In this document: positions 45,745-55,188 of the stretch, one piece after another | How the letters are laid out: each line of letters opens with the position of its first letter | Position numbering within the stretch: the first letter of the stretch is position 1 | Source of the DNA: Iodobacter sp. BJB302 | GTDB taxonomy: Bacteria > Pseudomonadota > Gammaproteobacteria > Burkholderiales > Chitinibacteraceae | Assembly (NCBI RefSeq): GCF_002735645.1 | Contig: NZ_PDZG01000028.1 | Coordinates: forward strand, 1 to 55,560 | DNA: 55,560 bases | Direction: 5' to 3' | The notes under the pieces: model-generated | The model's input: only the letters and a program-made list of their open reading frames with translations | The model's database searches: none | What the model was told of the DNA's origin: nothing | Translations under genes and position numbers: made by a program

Positions 45745-46471
45745 TTTTGCACGCCAGCAGGCCGCTTTACCTTTGAAGCAGGCTTTTTGCCAGGTTTGGG
45801 AAGAATGGTTGCTCTTGTCCCCCGGCTTATTGAGCAGTGCCGAGCCCGTGGACAAACTCTTGCTGCGTGTGGCGGAGGAAACCAGCGTTTTAGCGCGGCG
45901 GGTTTATCGCATGGTGATGACGCAGGCGGGGGCGGCCAACAAAATGCATGCTCAGGCGGTGCAATATGCTTTTGTTGCCCTGATCGATGAAGTGCTGTTG
46001 TTTACCGAATGGAGCGGCCAGGCCGCCTGGCAAACCACGCCTTTAGAGTTTCGTCTCTTTAATACCCGCACTTCGGGTGAAACCCTGCCCGATGAAATAG
46101 AACATTTAATTGAGCGCCAGGATTCAAGCGAGCGTGATCTGGCTGCGGTGTATCTGATGACGCTGGTGCTGGGGTTTCGCGGGCGCCTGCGGCGGGAGCC
46201 CGCGCTGTTTGAGGCTTGGTGTACTTCGCTGTTTGCTCAGATTTACCAGAGAGAGCCCGATGTGGCGCTGCTGGGCAAGGTTTTAAGCGGCCATAGTGTG
46301 ACGCCGCCTTTGCAGCTGATAGAGCGAAAAATGCTGCCCGATGGCTATCGCCTGGCGCTGATGCTGGCTTTTTTATTGCTGCTGATGTTTGGGGTAAGCC
46401 ATTTATTCTGGCGGGATATTTATTCGCAAATCGATGTAACTCATCCGCCGCTCAGCGAGGCCAAGCCGTGA
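45737..46471 (+). CDS. tssL: TssL (DotU-family) inner-membrane protein
   Basis: The 244-residue protein has a cytoplasmic helical domain (LLLRVAEETSVLARRVYRMV, then YAFVALIDEVLLFTEWSGQA and RDLAAVYLMTLVLGFRGRLR) and a single C-terminal membrane segment (LALMLAFLLLLMFGVSHLF). No peptidoglycan-binding extension is present. It joins TssM and TssK. ATG 45737 is chosen (MTDFARQQ), inside the end of tssK. Its last 24 residues match the C-terminal part of the small ORFs that follow. Its TGA overlaps a GTG start (GTGA). Confidence 0.92.
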   Translation: MTDFARQQAALPLKQAFCQVWEEWLLLSPGLLSSAEPVDKLLLRVAEETSVLARRVYRMVMTQAGAANKMHAQAVQYAFVALIDEVLLFTEWSGQAAWQTTPLEFRLFNTRTSGETLPDEIEHLIERQDSSERDLAAVYLMTLVLGFRGRLRREPALFEAWCTSLFAQIYQREPDVALLGKVLSGHSVTPPLQLIERKMLPDGYRLALMLAFLLLLMFGVSHLFWRDIYSQIDVTHPPLSEAKP

Positions 46472-46584
46472 AGCTGACTGATATTGATGCTTTTTTTTCG
46501 CTAGCGTGGGGCCACCTCTTCAGGCGGGATATTTGTGTACAGACCGATCCGGCGCGTCCACCGCTGTATGAGGCCAAGCCGTGA
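46468..46584 (+). CDS. small ORF 1 (38 residues) in the tssL-tssM tandem repeat
   Basis: It starts GTGAAGCTG, overlapping the tssL stop (GTGA), and ends in a GTGA overlap with the next small ORF. It begins MKLTDIDAFF and contains HLFRRDICVQTDPARPPLYE before ending AKP. About 15 of its last 24 residues match the C-terminus of TssL and its first three match TssM. No membrane segment remains. It may be a duplication by-product or a translated linker that keeps tssL and tssM coupled. Confidence 0.5.
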   Translation: MKLTDIDAFFSLAWGHLFRRDICVQTDPARPPLYEAKP

Positions 46585-46697
46585 AGCTGACCGATATTGT
46601 TGCCCTTTCTCCGCAGGCGAGAAGCCACCTGTTCAGGCTGTTCATGTGTGCTGAGGCTGATCCGGCATGTCCATTGCGGTATGAGGCCACACTGTGA
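46581..46697 (+). CDS. small ORF 2 (38 residues) in the tssL-tssM tandem repeat
   Basis: It overlaps small ORF 1 by GTGA and overlaps the GTG start of tssM by GTGA. It begins MKLTDIVALS and contains HLFRLFMCAEADPACPLRYE before ending ATL. About 20 of 38 residues are identical to small ORF 1. Retained frame and length despite sequence drift suggest selection for coupling or for the peptide. Confidence 0.5.
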   Translation: MKLTDIVALSPQARSHLFRLFMCAEADPACPLRYEATL

Positions 46698-49600
46698 AGC
46701 TGCTGATTATTTTGCTGATTATTGCGGCCATCTTGCTGCTGTGGTGGCTGTGGCGGAATAAGGCCGATCGCCTTGGGCGCGGTTTTATTGATGCCGTGCG
46801 GCAGATGGAAAAAGAGGCGGGTATTGAGGGGCGCTATCAGGTGCCGTGGCTGCTGTTGCTGGGGGATGATCAGGCCAGCAGCGAGCAGCTGTGCCGTGCA
46901 TGGCAGCTGAAAAGTGCTGAGAAATCAGCTTGGTTCGGGCGCTTTTATTCCAGTAGCGATGCGGTGGTTTTATTGCCGCCGCACGATATTTATCAGCAGG
47001 CCGATGGTGCGCTGGCGGCTTTATCTGCATGGCGGCGTTTACTGGGCGCCCTGCTGAGGGTACGCGGGCAAAGGCCACTGGATGCGGTGATCTGGGCCGT
47101 ATCGGCCAAACAATTGATGAGTAAAGACACCCCGCTGGATGTGACGCTCTGTAAGCAATTTCAGGATGCACAGCAAAAGCTGGGGCAAACACTGCCCGTG
47201 TACTGGCTGATTACCGGCTTGCAGGATGTGGCGGGGATGAGCGAGCTGATCGAGTCTTTGCCTGATGAGGCGCAAGACAGCATTTTGGGCTGGTCTTCCG
47301 TATTACCCCTGACCGCGGCCTATCAGCGCGAGCATTTAGATGCTGCGCTGACGCAAATGCAAAGGCAGCTGAGAGATTGTATCTGCGAGATCGCCACCTT
47401 AAATGGTGGCGTAAGCGATGCGCTCTACTTGTTGCCAAGGCAATTTGACGCGCTGCGTACCGCTTTACATGCACTGGCCGACGCTGCTTTTCAGAGCAAT
47501 GCCATGGGCGATGCCCCTGTTTTGCGCGGGCTGTATTGCGCGGCAAGCTATGCGGTTCAGCAGGAAGATGCAGATGTTTTTGCGCCTGAGCCCGCAGTGC
47601 CGGATATCCCCGTATTCAGCTCCGGCCTGCTGCGGCAGCGGATGGCTGCGGAGCGCGGTTTGGCGCAGCCCATTGTGCGGATTATGTCGCTGCGTCAGCG
47701 CTGGCACCGTTTTGCCAGGCTGGCCACTCTGGCTTTTTGCCTGCTGTGGTTTTTGGCGATGGCTTGGGTATGGCAGGCAGAGCGGCAGGATGCCATGGCC
47801 TTGAGCCGGGCTTTAAGCTCAATGAGTAGTGGATCGGCGCAAACCGAATCGGATCCAGACAGCCAGTCTGCGGTGGCTTTATGGCGGGTGCTCTTTGCCG
47901 CGCCGCGACTTGATTATGAAAGTATTGTTTTTCCAGGCTCCTTGTTTTCAAACTTTGACCATGCGCTGGCTGAAAAAATGGCCAGCTTATTGCAGACAGA
48001 ATGGTTTTTTGCTGCGCAGCGGCGTATCCATGCGGATTTACAGGCTTTACAGGCAGAGGGCGCAGATAGCGATAAAAAAATGGGCGACGATACCGCCAGC
48101 CCGGAAACATGGCCCCGCTATGTGGCGGCGCAGCATTTAGTCCAGCAGGCCAGGCTGGTGGAGCAAAATGTAATTTCGTATAACCGCGCCCTGCGTGGCG
48201 GGCCTGATGCGCTCAGCCAGCTGAGTGAGCTGTCTAACCGCTTGTGGGATGGCGATTTTCGCCCTGAACGCCTGCCGCTGCGCCATAAAACAGAAGTCAT
48301 TCTTGCCCATTACGCCCCGTGGATGGGTAAGCCGGTACAGCTGCAAGCAGCGGCGAAAGATACAAAGCAAAATTTTGAGGCCTTAATGCAGCATTGGCTG
48401 AATCGCCTGTATGCAGATGCCACTTTTATTGAAACCGCCGACAGTGTGCAAACCCAGCTCACCGAGCTGCAAAGTGCCCAGCACAATAGCTACGCTGATT
48501 TAAGCAAGTTAAATCAGCAAATTACCCTGCTTAAGCAACTGATTGCCGCCACAAACAGTGCATGGAGCAGCGCATCCGGGCAGGATTTGGTGCCGGGCTA
48601 TTCGGCGATGCTGAATCATGCCAAGACCAGCGCTTTTATTGGTAAAGACGCTGTTTCTGCCATTGAAGAGCACGCGGCTAAGCTGAGAAAAGCGTTTAAA
48701 GAGCGCTGGTCGAATCGTGATTCCTCGCTGACTTCGCGTGGGGAAGTGGGCTTAAAAGAAGATGTGCTGCAATTGCAATCGGCCATCAGTTATTTGTTGC
48801 AGCAAAATTTTGTGATGGAGGGGCGTACGGCGGGGCATTTACAAGTGAGTGGTGGCCTGCGGGAAATGAGCGAGGTAAGGCTGGCTGCGGCTTTACAGAT
48901 TTATCAGGAGCGCCAGCATTACCAGACTCAAAACCTGAGCAAAGTGCCTGATGCTTATCGTGCCGGCCTTGGCGGTTTGGCCAGCAGCAGTGCGGCTCAT
49001 GCCATGTGGCATACCATGGGCGGGCGGGGGGCAGATGATCAGGGGCAAAGAAATGTGGCGGACAGCATGGAAGGGCTGATCCGGATCGCCCCTGAAGTCA
49101 ATGCGGCACTGCTGGATTTGGGCCGTGCTGATTTATCGGCTGAATTGATTAAAGAAATGAACGAGCGTGCGCTGACTTCTTTGCGCCAGTCAGATGGCAT
49201 GCTGGCGGAGTTAGCGCTTTACCAGCCTAAGCAAGCCACTTTTTCATGGTGGGATGGCAAGAAAAATGCCAGTTTCAAAGGTTTTAAAGCAAATAACCCA
49301 CTGGAATTACAACAGTATCTCAACCGGCAGCTGGAGCAGCTGGCTACCGTCGCCATTAATCAGGGCGTCGTGCTGGACTGGCTGGCGGCGCATCCCAAGG
49401 GCTTGCCGGTAAAAGATATGCAGACTCTTTTACGCTGGAAAGGGCTGGCGGCTGATCTGAAAAAAATGAAAGAAAAAGCGCCAGACAGCGGCCCGGCTTT
49501 ACTGGCGCAGCTGATCAGCAAAGATTTAAATGAAATGGATGCCAGCACCTGCTACGGCGTGCTGCGCCAAGTGGAGCTGCCCGCAGGCCCTGGTTACTTT

Positions 49601-50485
49601 TTTGAGCGGGCGCAAAAGCTGGTCAATATGGCTAATGAGCGTTGCATGGGGCTAAGGGCACAAAACAGCGCCTATGCCTGGCAGCAGTTATCAGGGTTTT
49701 TTAATCAATATCTGGCGGGGCGTTTCCCCTTTGCCGCCAATGGCAATGCGCCGGATGCAGATGCTGAGCGGGTTGGCACGCTGCTGCGTTTAATTGATCT
49801 GTATCTGCCTGCCGCCCAGGCCGGGCTTGAAGATAATGAATCGCCCAACCGGGACGCGGCCCGTTTGTTTTTACTTGGGCTGCAGCACAGCCGCGATTTG
49901 CTGGGCCCTATTTTATTACGGGGCAGCGCTGAGCAGCCTCAGCCACTGGGCTTGGATATTGATGTGCAGTGGCGCAGTGATAAAGATAAAGAGCAGGGCG
50001 CCGATCAGGTGATCGAATGGGGCCTCACTGTAGGTACGCAGCGCATGCGTTTCCCGCTGGGGGAAAGGGCCAAACAGCGCTGGCTGCTTGGCCAGCCTAT
50101 TGTGTTTTCATTGCGCTGGGCGGCCGATTCCCCGCAATTGCCTATCGAAGAAAACACGCAGCCATCCTTAGTCGTACTTAATCAAAGTGCCGAATGGCGC
50201 TATACCGGCGCATGGTCTTTACTGCATTTTCTGCGCCATCATCAGGCCCCTTCCGGCATGGTTTTTCAGGATGAGTTCAGCTATCCCGCAATGCTTTTCA
50301 GCCTGCCGCTGGGTGGCCCGGCTAAGCCACGGGCACAAATGTTTGCACGTTTTGGTATCAGCGCAGTGGGGGCCAAGTCATTGCTGCCAACGCAGCTGAT
50401 TCAGGCCTTGCCCCTTAAAGCACCGGCTTCGCCTTTCAGACAAATTACCCTGCCGGATTCAGATAAATCATTGGTGGCACCATGA
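46694..50485 (+). CDS. tssM: TssM (IcmF) inner-membrane protein, Walker-A-less
   Basis: The 1263-residue protein has one N-terminal membrane segment (about 2-20), a cytoplasmic region to about 338, a second segment (LATLAFCLLWFLAMAWVW, about 339-361), and a large periplasmic part with the IcmF-related region (about 620-950) and a C-terminal beta domain (about 1090-1263). Typical TssM has two N-terminal segments; here only one is visible. Where a P-loop would lie, the sequence reads LLLLGDDQASSEQL, so there is no GxxxxGKT and nucleotide binding is unlikely. It starts at GTG 46694 and overlaps tssA (ATGA). Confidence 0.93.
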   Translation: MKLLIILLIIAAILLLWWLWRNKADRLGRGFIDAVRQMEKEAGIEGRYQVPWLLLLGDDQASSEQLCRAWQLKSAEKSAWFGRFYSSSDAVVLLPPHDIYQQADGALAALSAWRRLLGALLRVRGQRPLDAVIWAVSAKQLMSKDTPLDVTLCKQFQDAQQKLGQTLPVYWLITGLQDVAGMSELIESLPDEAQDSILGWSSVLPLTAAYQREHLDAALTQMQRQLRDCICEIATLNGGVSDALYLLPRQFDALRTALHALADAAFQSNAMGDAPVLRGLYCAASYAVQQEDADVFAPEPAVPDIPVFSSGLLRQRMAAERGLAQPIVRIMSLRQRWHRFARLATLAFCLLWFLAMAWVWQAERQDAMALSRALSSMSSGSAQTESDPDSQSAVALWRVLFAAPRLDYESIVFPGSLFSNFDHALAEKMASLLQTEWFFAAQRRIHADLQALQAEGADSDKKMGDDTASPETWPRYVAAQHLVQQARLVEQNVISYNRALRGGPDALSQLSELSNRLWDGDFRPERLPLRHKTEVILAHYAPWMGKPVQLQAAAKDTKQNFEALMQHWLNRLYADATFIETADSVQTQLTELQSAQHNSYADLSKLNQQITLLKQLIAATNSAWSSASGQDLVPGYSAMLNHAKTSAFIGKDAVSAIEEHAAKLRKAFKERWSNRDSSLTSRGEVGLKEDVLQLQSAISYLLQQNFVMEGRTAGHLQVSGGLREMSEVRLAAALQIYQERQHYQTQNLSKVPDAYRAGLGGLASSSAAHAMWHTMGGRGADDQGQRNVADSMEGLIRIAPEVNAALLDLGRADLSAELIKEMNERALTSLRQSDGMLAELALYQPKQATFSWWDGKKNASFKGFKANNPLELQQYLNRQLEQLATVAINQGVVLDWLAAHPKGLPVKDMQTLLRWKGLAADLKKMKEKAPDSGPALLAQLISKDLNEMDASTCYGVLRQVELPAGPGYFFERAQKLVNMANERCMGLRAQNSAYAWQQLSGFFNQYLAGRFPFAANGNAPDADAERVGTLLRLIDLYLPAAQAGLEDNESPNRDAARLFLLGLQHSRDLLGPILLRGSAEQPQPLGLDIDVQWRSDKDKEQGADQVIEWGLTVGTQRMRFPLGERAKQRWLLGQPIVFSLRWAADSPQLPIEENTQPSLVVLNQSAEWRYTGAWSLLHFLRHHQAPSGMVFQDEFSYPAMLFSLPLGGPAKPRAQMFARFGISAVGAKSLLPTQLIQALPLKAPASPFRQITLPDSDKSLVAP

Positions 50486-51573
50486 GTGTAGAAATCAAAC
50501 CTGGCGGTTTGCAGGGGAGTCTGGAATCGCTGCTCCAGCCTATTTCGCAGGATGCGCCCTGTGGTATGTCGATTCGCTATGAAGCTGAATACGATTTACT
50601 GCGCGAAGCCAAAAGGGAAGACGATACCAGCCTGCCAACCGGGATCTGGCAGGCAGAAGTAAAGCGGGGCGACTGGGCCACGGTTGAAAAACTGGGCAGG
50701 CAGATTTTGCAAAGCCGTAGCAAAGACCTGACCGTGGCTGTCTGGCTGGGCGAAGCCTGGATACACCGGCGGGCTATTGAGGGCCTGAGTGCTGCACTGA
50801 GTTTATTGCTGGGCCTGTGTCAGCGCTACTGGGATACGGTGCATCCATTGCCCCAAGATGGCGATATGAGCTATCGCACTGGCCCGCTGGCATGGGGTGT
50901 GCATGCTTACAGCACCCTGCTCTTATCGCGCATGCCGCTGCCTGTGCTGGATCAGCGTAGCGATCTAGACAGCTTTACGCTGGCCGACTGGCGCACATGG
51001 CAAAAACATCTGGGCCTCGATCAGGGAAAAAACACCAGCAAAACAGCCGTGCCCCTTGTAGAAACGGCTAAAAAGCTGGAGCAAAAAATCAACGATACCA
51101 TTCGTGCCGCCGATGTGAACCTGCTGCGCAGCGCACACGGCTTTGTGCTGCACGGGCTGACGCAAATCACCGGGCTGGTGCAGGAATGCGATCAAAAAAT
51201 GGGCCACGACGCGCCTACTTTTCAGCCCTTGTTTTTGCTGATGCAAGAGCATGAAATGATTTTAAAAGAGTGGCTGACCATGCACCCACAACCTTTGCCC
51301 GCAACGCCTGATCTGGTTTTACCCGCGCCCGCCGCCGAAAGAAAACCCGACCCACTGCCCTTTTTGCAACCCAACAGCCGTGAAGAAGCCTACCGGCAAT
51401 TGCAGCTGATCGCCGATTACCTCGCCCGCACCGAGCCCCACAGCCCCGTGCCCTATCTGATTTACCGCAGCGTGGAATGGGGCAATAAACCCCTCAGAGA
51501 TTTACTGGCCGAGCTGATTTCCAGCGATGCAGAAGCCAGACGGCTCTGGTCATTGCTGGGGGTGCTGCCTTGA
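50482..51573 (+). CDS. tssA: TssA (ImpA-type) protein
   Basis: The 363-residue protein has the ImpA_N domain near the N-terminus: LLQPISQDAPCGMSIRYEAE, REAKREDDTSLPTGIWQ, then DWATVEKLGRQILQSRSKDL. A C-terminal block SREEAYRQLQLIADYLARTE with PHSPVPYLIYRSVEWG resembles short TssA proteins. TssA primes and coordinates sheath and tube growth. Its start overlaps the tssM stop. Confidence 0.92.
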   Translation: MSVEIKPGGLQGSLESLLQPISQDAPCGMSIRYEAEYDLLREAKREDDTSLPTGIWQAEVKRGDWATVEKLGRQILQSRSKDLTVAVWLGEAWIHRRAIEGLSAALSLLLGLCQRYWDTVHPLPQDGDMSYRTGPLAWGVHAYSTLLLSRMPLPVLDQRSDLDSFTLADWRTWQKHLGLDQGKNTSKTAVPLVETAKKLEQKINDTIRAADVNLLRSAHGFVLHGLTQITGLVQECDQKMGHDAPTFQPLFLLMQEHEMILKEWLTMHPQPLPATPDLVLPAPAAERKPDPLPFLQPNSREEAYRQLQLIADYLARTEPHSPVPYLIYRSVEWGNKPLRDLLAELISSDAEARRLWSLLGVLP

Positions 51574-51703
51574 GGGGGGAGGTGTATTTGCTTACTTGTT
51601 CTGTATGAAAAACGGTCAAAAAGAGCTTTTTTTTGTAATTTTAAAATGGAGATGGAAGCGAACTGCTATGATGCTTCATTAATTTTCCTTGAGAAAATAG
51701 CCT

Positions 51704-54376
51704 ATGCGCACTGATCAGCTACTTGCTTCATTTGCCAACGCTTTTTCTCAAAACCAGCGGCTTATTTCTCTGCAACTTGGCGATGGCGCAGCATGGGGTG
51801 AGCAGCTTTTACCTCAGCGGGTGGATGGCAGCGAAGGGATTAACCAGGCTTACCGTTATCAGATTGACTGCTTATCGCCTGATGGCGCTTTAGAGCTTAA
51901 ATCCTTACTTGGTTTACCTATTGTTTTATCGGTGGCTGATGCCAATGGCGATGCGGTTGAGCGCTGTGGCGTTATCTCGCAGGCGCAATTGCTGGGCTCA
52001 GATGGGGGATTTGCCAAATACGCGCTGACGGCAGAACCGCCGTTTGCCTTACTCCGCTACCGCCGCACTTCACGCGTATTTCAGGATTTATCCGTACCCG
52101 ATATCGTTAAACAAGTTTTAGCCGAGCACCAGGCTAAAAACCCCGTTTTTGCCGCCGTGCAAACGCTGGATTTTAAACTCTCCGGCACACACGGCCCGCG
52201 CTCTTACTGCTTACAATACCGTGAATCCGATTTCGATTTTCTGACGCGATTATTAGCCGAGGAAGGCTTGGCGTGGCGATTCGAACATCTGCCAGGCGAC
52301 AATCCGCAGGTGCAGCTGGTCATCTTTGACGATGCCTTTGCGCTACCCGAAGCCCAGGAAATGCAGGTGCGCTTTCACCGCGCCGATGCCACAGAAGAAT
52401 CTGACGCGCTTACCGAGTGGAACAGCCAGCGCCAGGTGGGCAGCAGCAGCGTGTCACTCGCGAGCTTTGATTACAAAGCCACCAGCACCAGCCAAAGCTT
52501 TGATGAAAGCCGTATTGACCAGGGCGATGGCGGGCAGCAGCTGCAAGCCAGTTTTGAAGATTACGACCCGCAAGCCCTCTATTACGCCGCGAAGCAAGTC
52601 CTCTTGGGGGACGCCAGTGATGCAGAAGGCCTAAGCCACTACGCCCAATTGCGTCAGCAGGCTGCAGACGCGCAAAAGAAATCCTTTACCGGCTCCGGCA
52701 CTTTGCGTGCCCTGCAGGCCGGGCAGTGGTTCCGGCTGGAAGACCACCCCGCCCACGAATGGGACTCCGCCGAGCAACGCGAATTTGCCGTTACCGGGCT
52801 GACATTTACCGCCAATAATAATTTGCCCGTGGATTTAACTCAGCAACTGGGCTTGGTCGCGCCCAGCCTTTTGGCTGCCGATGCCGCCAAACCCTATGAA
52901 GCCCGCTTTACCGCCCAAAGACGCGGCCAGCCGATTACGCCTGATTTTGCCCATATCGAACACAGCAAGCCCAAAAGCCGTGGCGTACAAACCGCCACCG
53001 TGGTCGGCCCTGCCGGTGCTGAAGTCCACACCGACGAGCAGGGGCGGATCAAGGTGCAGTTCCACTGGCAGCGCGCTGCCGAGCACCCGGAGTTTGGCGC
53101 AAACCTGGATGATAAATCCTCCTGCTGGATCCGCGTGGCCTACCCATCGGCAGGCGCAAGCTGGGGCCACCAGTTTATCCCGCGCATCGGCCAGGAAGTT
53201 TTAGTCGACTTTATCGAAGGCGATATCGACCGCCCCATCATCACTGGCGTGGTTTATAACGGCAGCCACTCTGTGCCCGCGTTCAGCGGCGCAGGCGCTT
53301 TACCCGCCAACAAAACCCTGTCTGGCATCAAAACCAAAGAGCATGAAGGCGGCCAATACGGCGAGCTGCTGTTTGACGATACAAAAGGTGAAGTCCGTAC
53401 CAAATTATCCAGCGAGCACGGCAAAACCCAGCTCAATCTTGGCTATTTAATTCACCCAAGAACAGATGGAAAAGGTGAGCCACGCGGCGAAGGCTTTGAG
53501 CTGCGCACGGATAATCAGGGTGCCATCCGCGCTAATGGCTTACTCATCAGCACCGAAGCCAAAAGCGGCGCATCCGGCAAACAGCTCGACCACAGCCCAG
53601 CCCAAAGCCAGCTGGAATCCGCGCTGGCACTCGCCCAAAGCTTGGGTGAAACCGCCACCAACCAGCTCGCCGACACCATAGAAACTGGGGATGCCGATAA
53701 AACAGTCAAGCCCGACAACAGCGCAGGCGAAAAAGCCACCACCGGCCATCTGCACCACCATGTGCACGCCAGCAAAAGCCTGGAAGCTGGGTCAAACACG
53801 GATAAAGACGGCAAAAGCAAATCCAAAGATCAGGCCGGCCAACAAAAAATCATCCTGCTGCACGGCGAGGACGGTGTAGCCATCACCAGCCCGCAAAGCC
53901 AGACCATTGCCGCAGGCACCAACCTCGATCTGGTTGCGCAGCGCGATACAAACCAAACCTCCGGCCGCCGCTGGATCCACAACGTCGGATCACACATCAG
54001 CCTGTTTGTGGCCGGGGTAAAAGACAAAGTTGCACTTAAGCTCATTGTTGCCAAGGGCAAAATCCAGATGCAAGCACAAAGCGACGATATTGAAATCACA
54101 GGCGATAAAGATTTAAAAGTCACCGCCTGCAAAGAAAGCATCACCGTGGTGGCTAAAGATGAAATTCTGGTCACCGCTGGGGGCGGCTATATCCGGCTAA
54201 AAGGTGGCAATATCGAAATCCACTGCCCGGGAACGGTGACGGTGAAAGGCGCGAATCATGATGTGAGCGGGCCAGCGCAAATGATGCCGCCATTGCCGCA
54301 GTTTCCAAATTCGGTTTGTAAATCCTGCATGCTAAAAGCAAAAGATGCGGGTAGCCCATTTGCGAGCAGGTTATGA
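51704..54376 (+). CDS. vgrG: VgrG/TssI spike protein with DUF2345 extension
   Basis: The 890-residue protein has a gp27-like part (about 1-400; RSYCLQYRESDFDFLTRLLA, EEGLAWRFEH), a gp5 OB fold (EVHTDEQGRIKVQFHWQRAA; HQFIPRIGQEVLVDFIEGDI) and a gp5-C/DUF2345 region (about 570-850). An Ala/Asp/Lys-rich linker with HLHHHVHASK (about 615-715) interrupts it. The DUF2345 needle (KIQMQAQSDDIEITGDKDLK) is followed by a Cys-rich tail, VCKSCMLKAKDAGSPF. There is no toxin domain. It overlaps the DUF4123 adaptor gene (ATGA), the usual sign of a VgrG-adaptor-effector unit. Confidence 0.94.
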   Translation: MRTDQLLASFANAFSQNQRLISLQLGDGAAWGEQLLPQRVDGSEGINQAYRYQIDCLSPDGALELKSLLGLPIVLSVADANGDAVERCGVISQAQLLGSDGGFAKYALTAEPPFALLRYRRTSRVFQDLSVPDIVKQVLAEHQAKNPVFAAVQTLDFKLSGTHGPRSYCLQYRESDFDFLTRLLAEEGLAWRFEHLPGDNPQVQLVIFDDAFALPEAQEMQVRFHRADATEESDALTEWNSQRQVGSSSVSLASFDYKATSTSQSFDESRIDQGDGGQQLQASFEDYDPQALYYAAKQVLLGDASDAEGLSHYAQLRQQAADAQKKSFTGSGTLRALQAGQWFRLEDHPAHEWDSAEQREFAVTGLTFTANNNLPVDLTQQLGLVAPSLLAADAAKPYEARFTAQRRGQPITPDFAHIEHSKPKSRGVQTATVVGPAGAEVHTDEQGRIKVQFHWQRAAEHPEFGANLDDKSSCWIRVAYPSAGASWGHQFIPRIGQEVLVDFIEGDIDRPIITGVVYNGSHSVPAFSGAGALPANKTLSGIKTKEHEGGQYGELLFDDTKGEVRTKLSSEHGKTQLNLGYLIHPRTDGKGEPRGEGFELRTDNQGAIRANGLLISTEAKSGASGKQLDHSPAQSQLESALALAQSLGETATNQLADTIETGDADKTVKPDNSAGEKATTGHLHHHVHASKSLEAGSNTDKDGKSKSKDQAGQQKIILLHGEDGVAITSPQSQTIAAGTNLDLVAQRDTNQTSGRRWIHNVGSHISLFVAGVKDKVALKLIVAKGKIQMQAQSDDIEITGDKDLKVTACKESITVVAKDEILVTAGGGYIRLKGGNIEIHCPGTVTVKGANHDVSGPAQMMPPLPQFPNSVCKSCMLKAKDAGSPFASRL

Positions 54377-55146
54377 AAAATATTGATTCTTATCCCGCAG
54401 AGATTAAAACCAATATCTTGGCTTGGCTTTCATCTTTTGAGCCAGAGACATTTAATATCTATGCATTAATTGATCATAGTTTTGATCCAAGGTTAATAAA
54501 AAATCTGAAAAACAAAATCCGATGGGTTTCTTTGTATCAAGATGAAGGGGCAGATGTAGATATATCGCCTATCTTGTGTCATCTTGAGGATAAGGCTCAT
54601 ATTGAAAATCATCTGGATCTTTTATTACATGCAACAAACGGCCAGCCGATGCTCAGCTTTTGGCTGAGTGCTTTAGAGCCTGAGGTGGTGTATAGCCATT
54701 TTGCAAGTTATACCGATGTAACTATTTTGCCGGAAAAACTCAGCTATATGCTGCGCTATGCAGATACGCGTATCTTGCCTAATTTGCTGGATGCGATGCA
54801 GGATGAGCAGAGGGCGCTTTTTTTGGGCGCTTTTTATTCAGGCATTTATTTTAATCGTGCTGCGAAAATGGTTCAATTAAAGGGGGGTGGCCAATTAAAT
54901 CCCAATGATTCTCCTCTTTGCATTACAGAGCAGCAATTTACCCAGATGCTTGATGTTTCTCAGCTTGATCAAATCATTCAGCAATTAAGAAAATTGGGGC
55001 TAACTGCTGAATTGATCATGAGCGAATCTCAGATATATACGCTGGTAAAACAATTTTGCAGTGAAGCCCATGCGGCGGGGATTACTGATTTTGCCGAGCT
55101 GCGGGCTTATTGTATTGAGCACTTTATTGAGATCACTACAGCTTAA
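54373..55146 (+). CDS. DUF4123 (Tap/TEC) T6SS effector adaptor
   Basis: The 257-residue protein has the DUF4123 start pattern NIYALIDHSFDPRLIKNL, followed by WVSLYQDEGADVDISPILCH and the PEKLSYMLRYADTRILPNLL block. Such adaptors bind a specific effector and load it on the cognate VgrG. It overlaps the vgrG stop by four bases. The effector that should follow is not present in the window: the next gene is a small lipoprotein cut by or abutting an insertion sequence. The gene is more AT-rich than vgrG. Confidence 0.85.
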   Translation: MKNIDSYPAEIKTNILAWLSSFEPETFNIYALIDHSFDPRLIKNLKNKIRWVSLYQDEGADVDISPILCHLEDKAHIENHLDLLLHATNGQPMLSFWLSALEPEVVYSHFASYTDVTILPEKLSYMLRYADTRILPNLLDAMQDEQRALFLGAFYSGIYFNRAAKMVQLKGGGQLNPNDSPLCITEQQFTQMLDVSQLDQIIQQLRKLGLTAELIMSESQIYTLVKQFCSEAHAAGITDFAELRAYCIEHFIEITTA

Positions 55147-55188
55147 GAGGCCTTTATTTACAAACCGTCTTTAAATAAGAGCAAAACA

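Larger units (their letters stand above)
46457..46697 (+). repeat. 113-bp tandem repeat at the tssL-tssM junction
   Basis: The unit boundary GAGGCCAAGCCGTGAAGCTG occurs at 46457 and 46570, and a variant GAGGCCACACTGTGAAGCTG at 46683, giving an exact 113-bp period. Each unit carries the end of a reading frame plus the start of the next (GTGAAGCTG). The last half-unit is the start of tssM and an older, diverged unit forms the 3' end of tssL. Confidence 0.9.
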
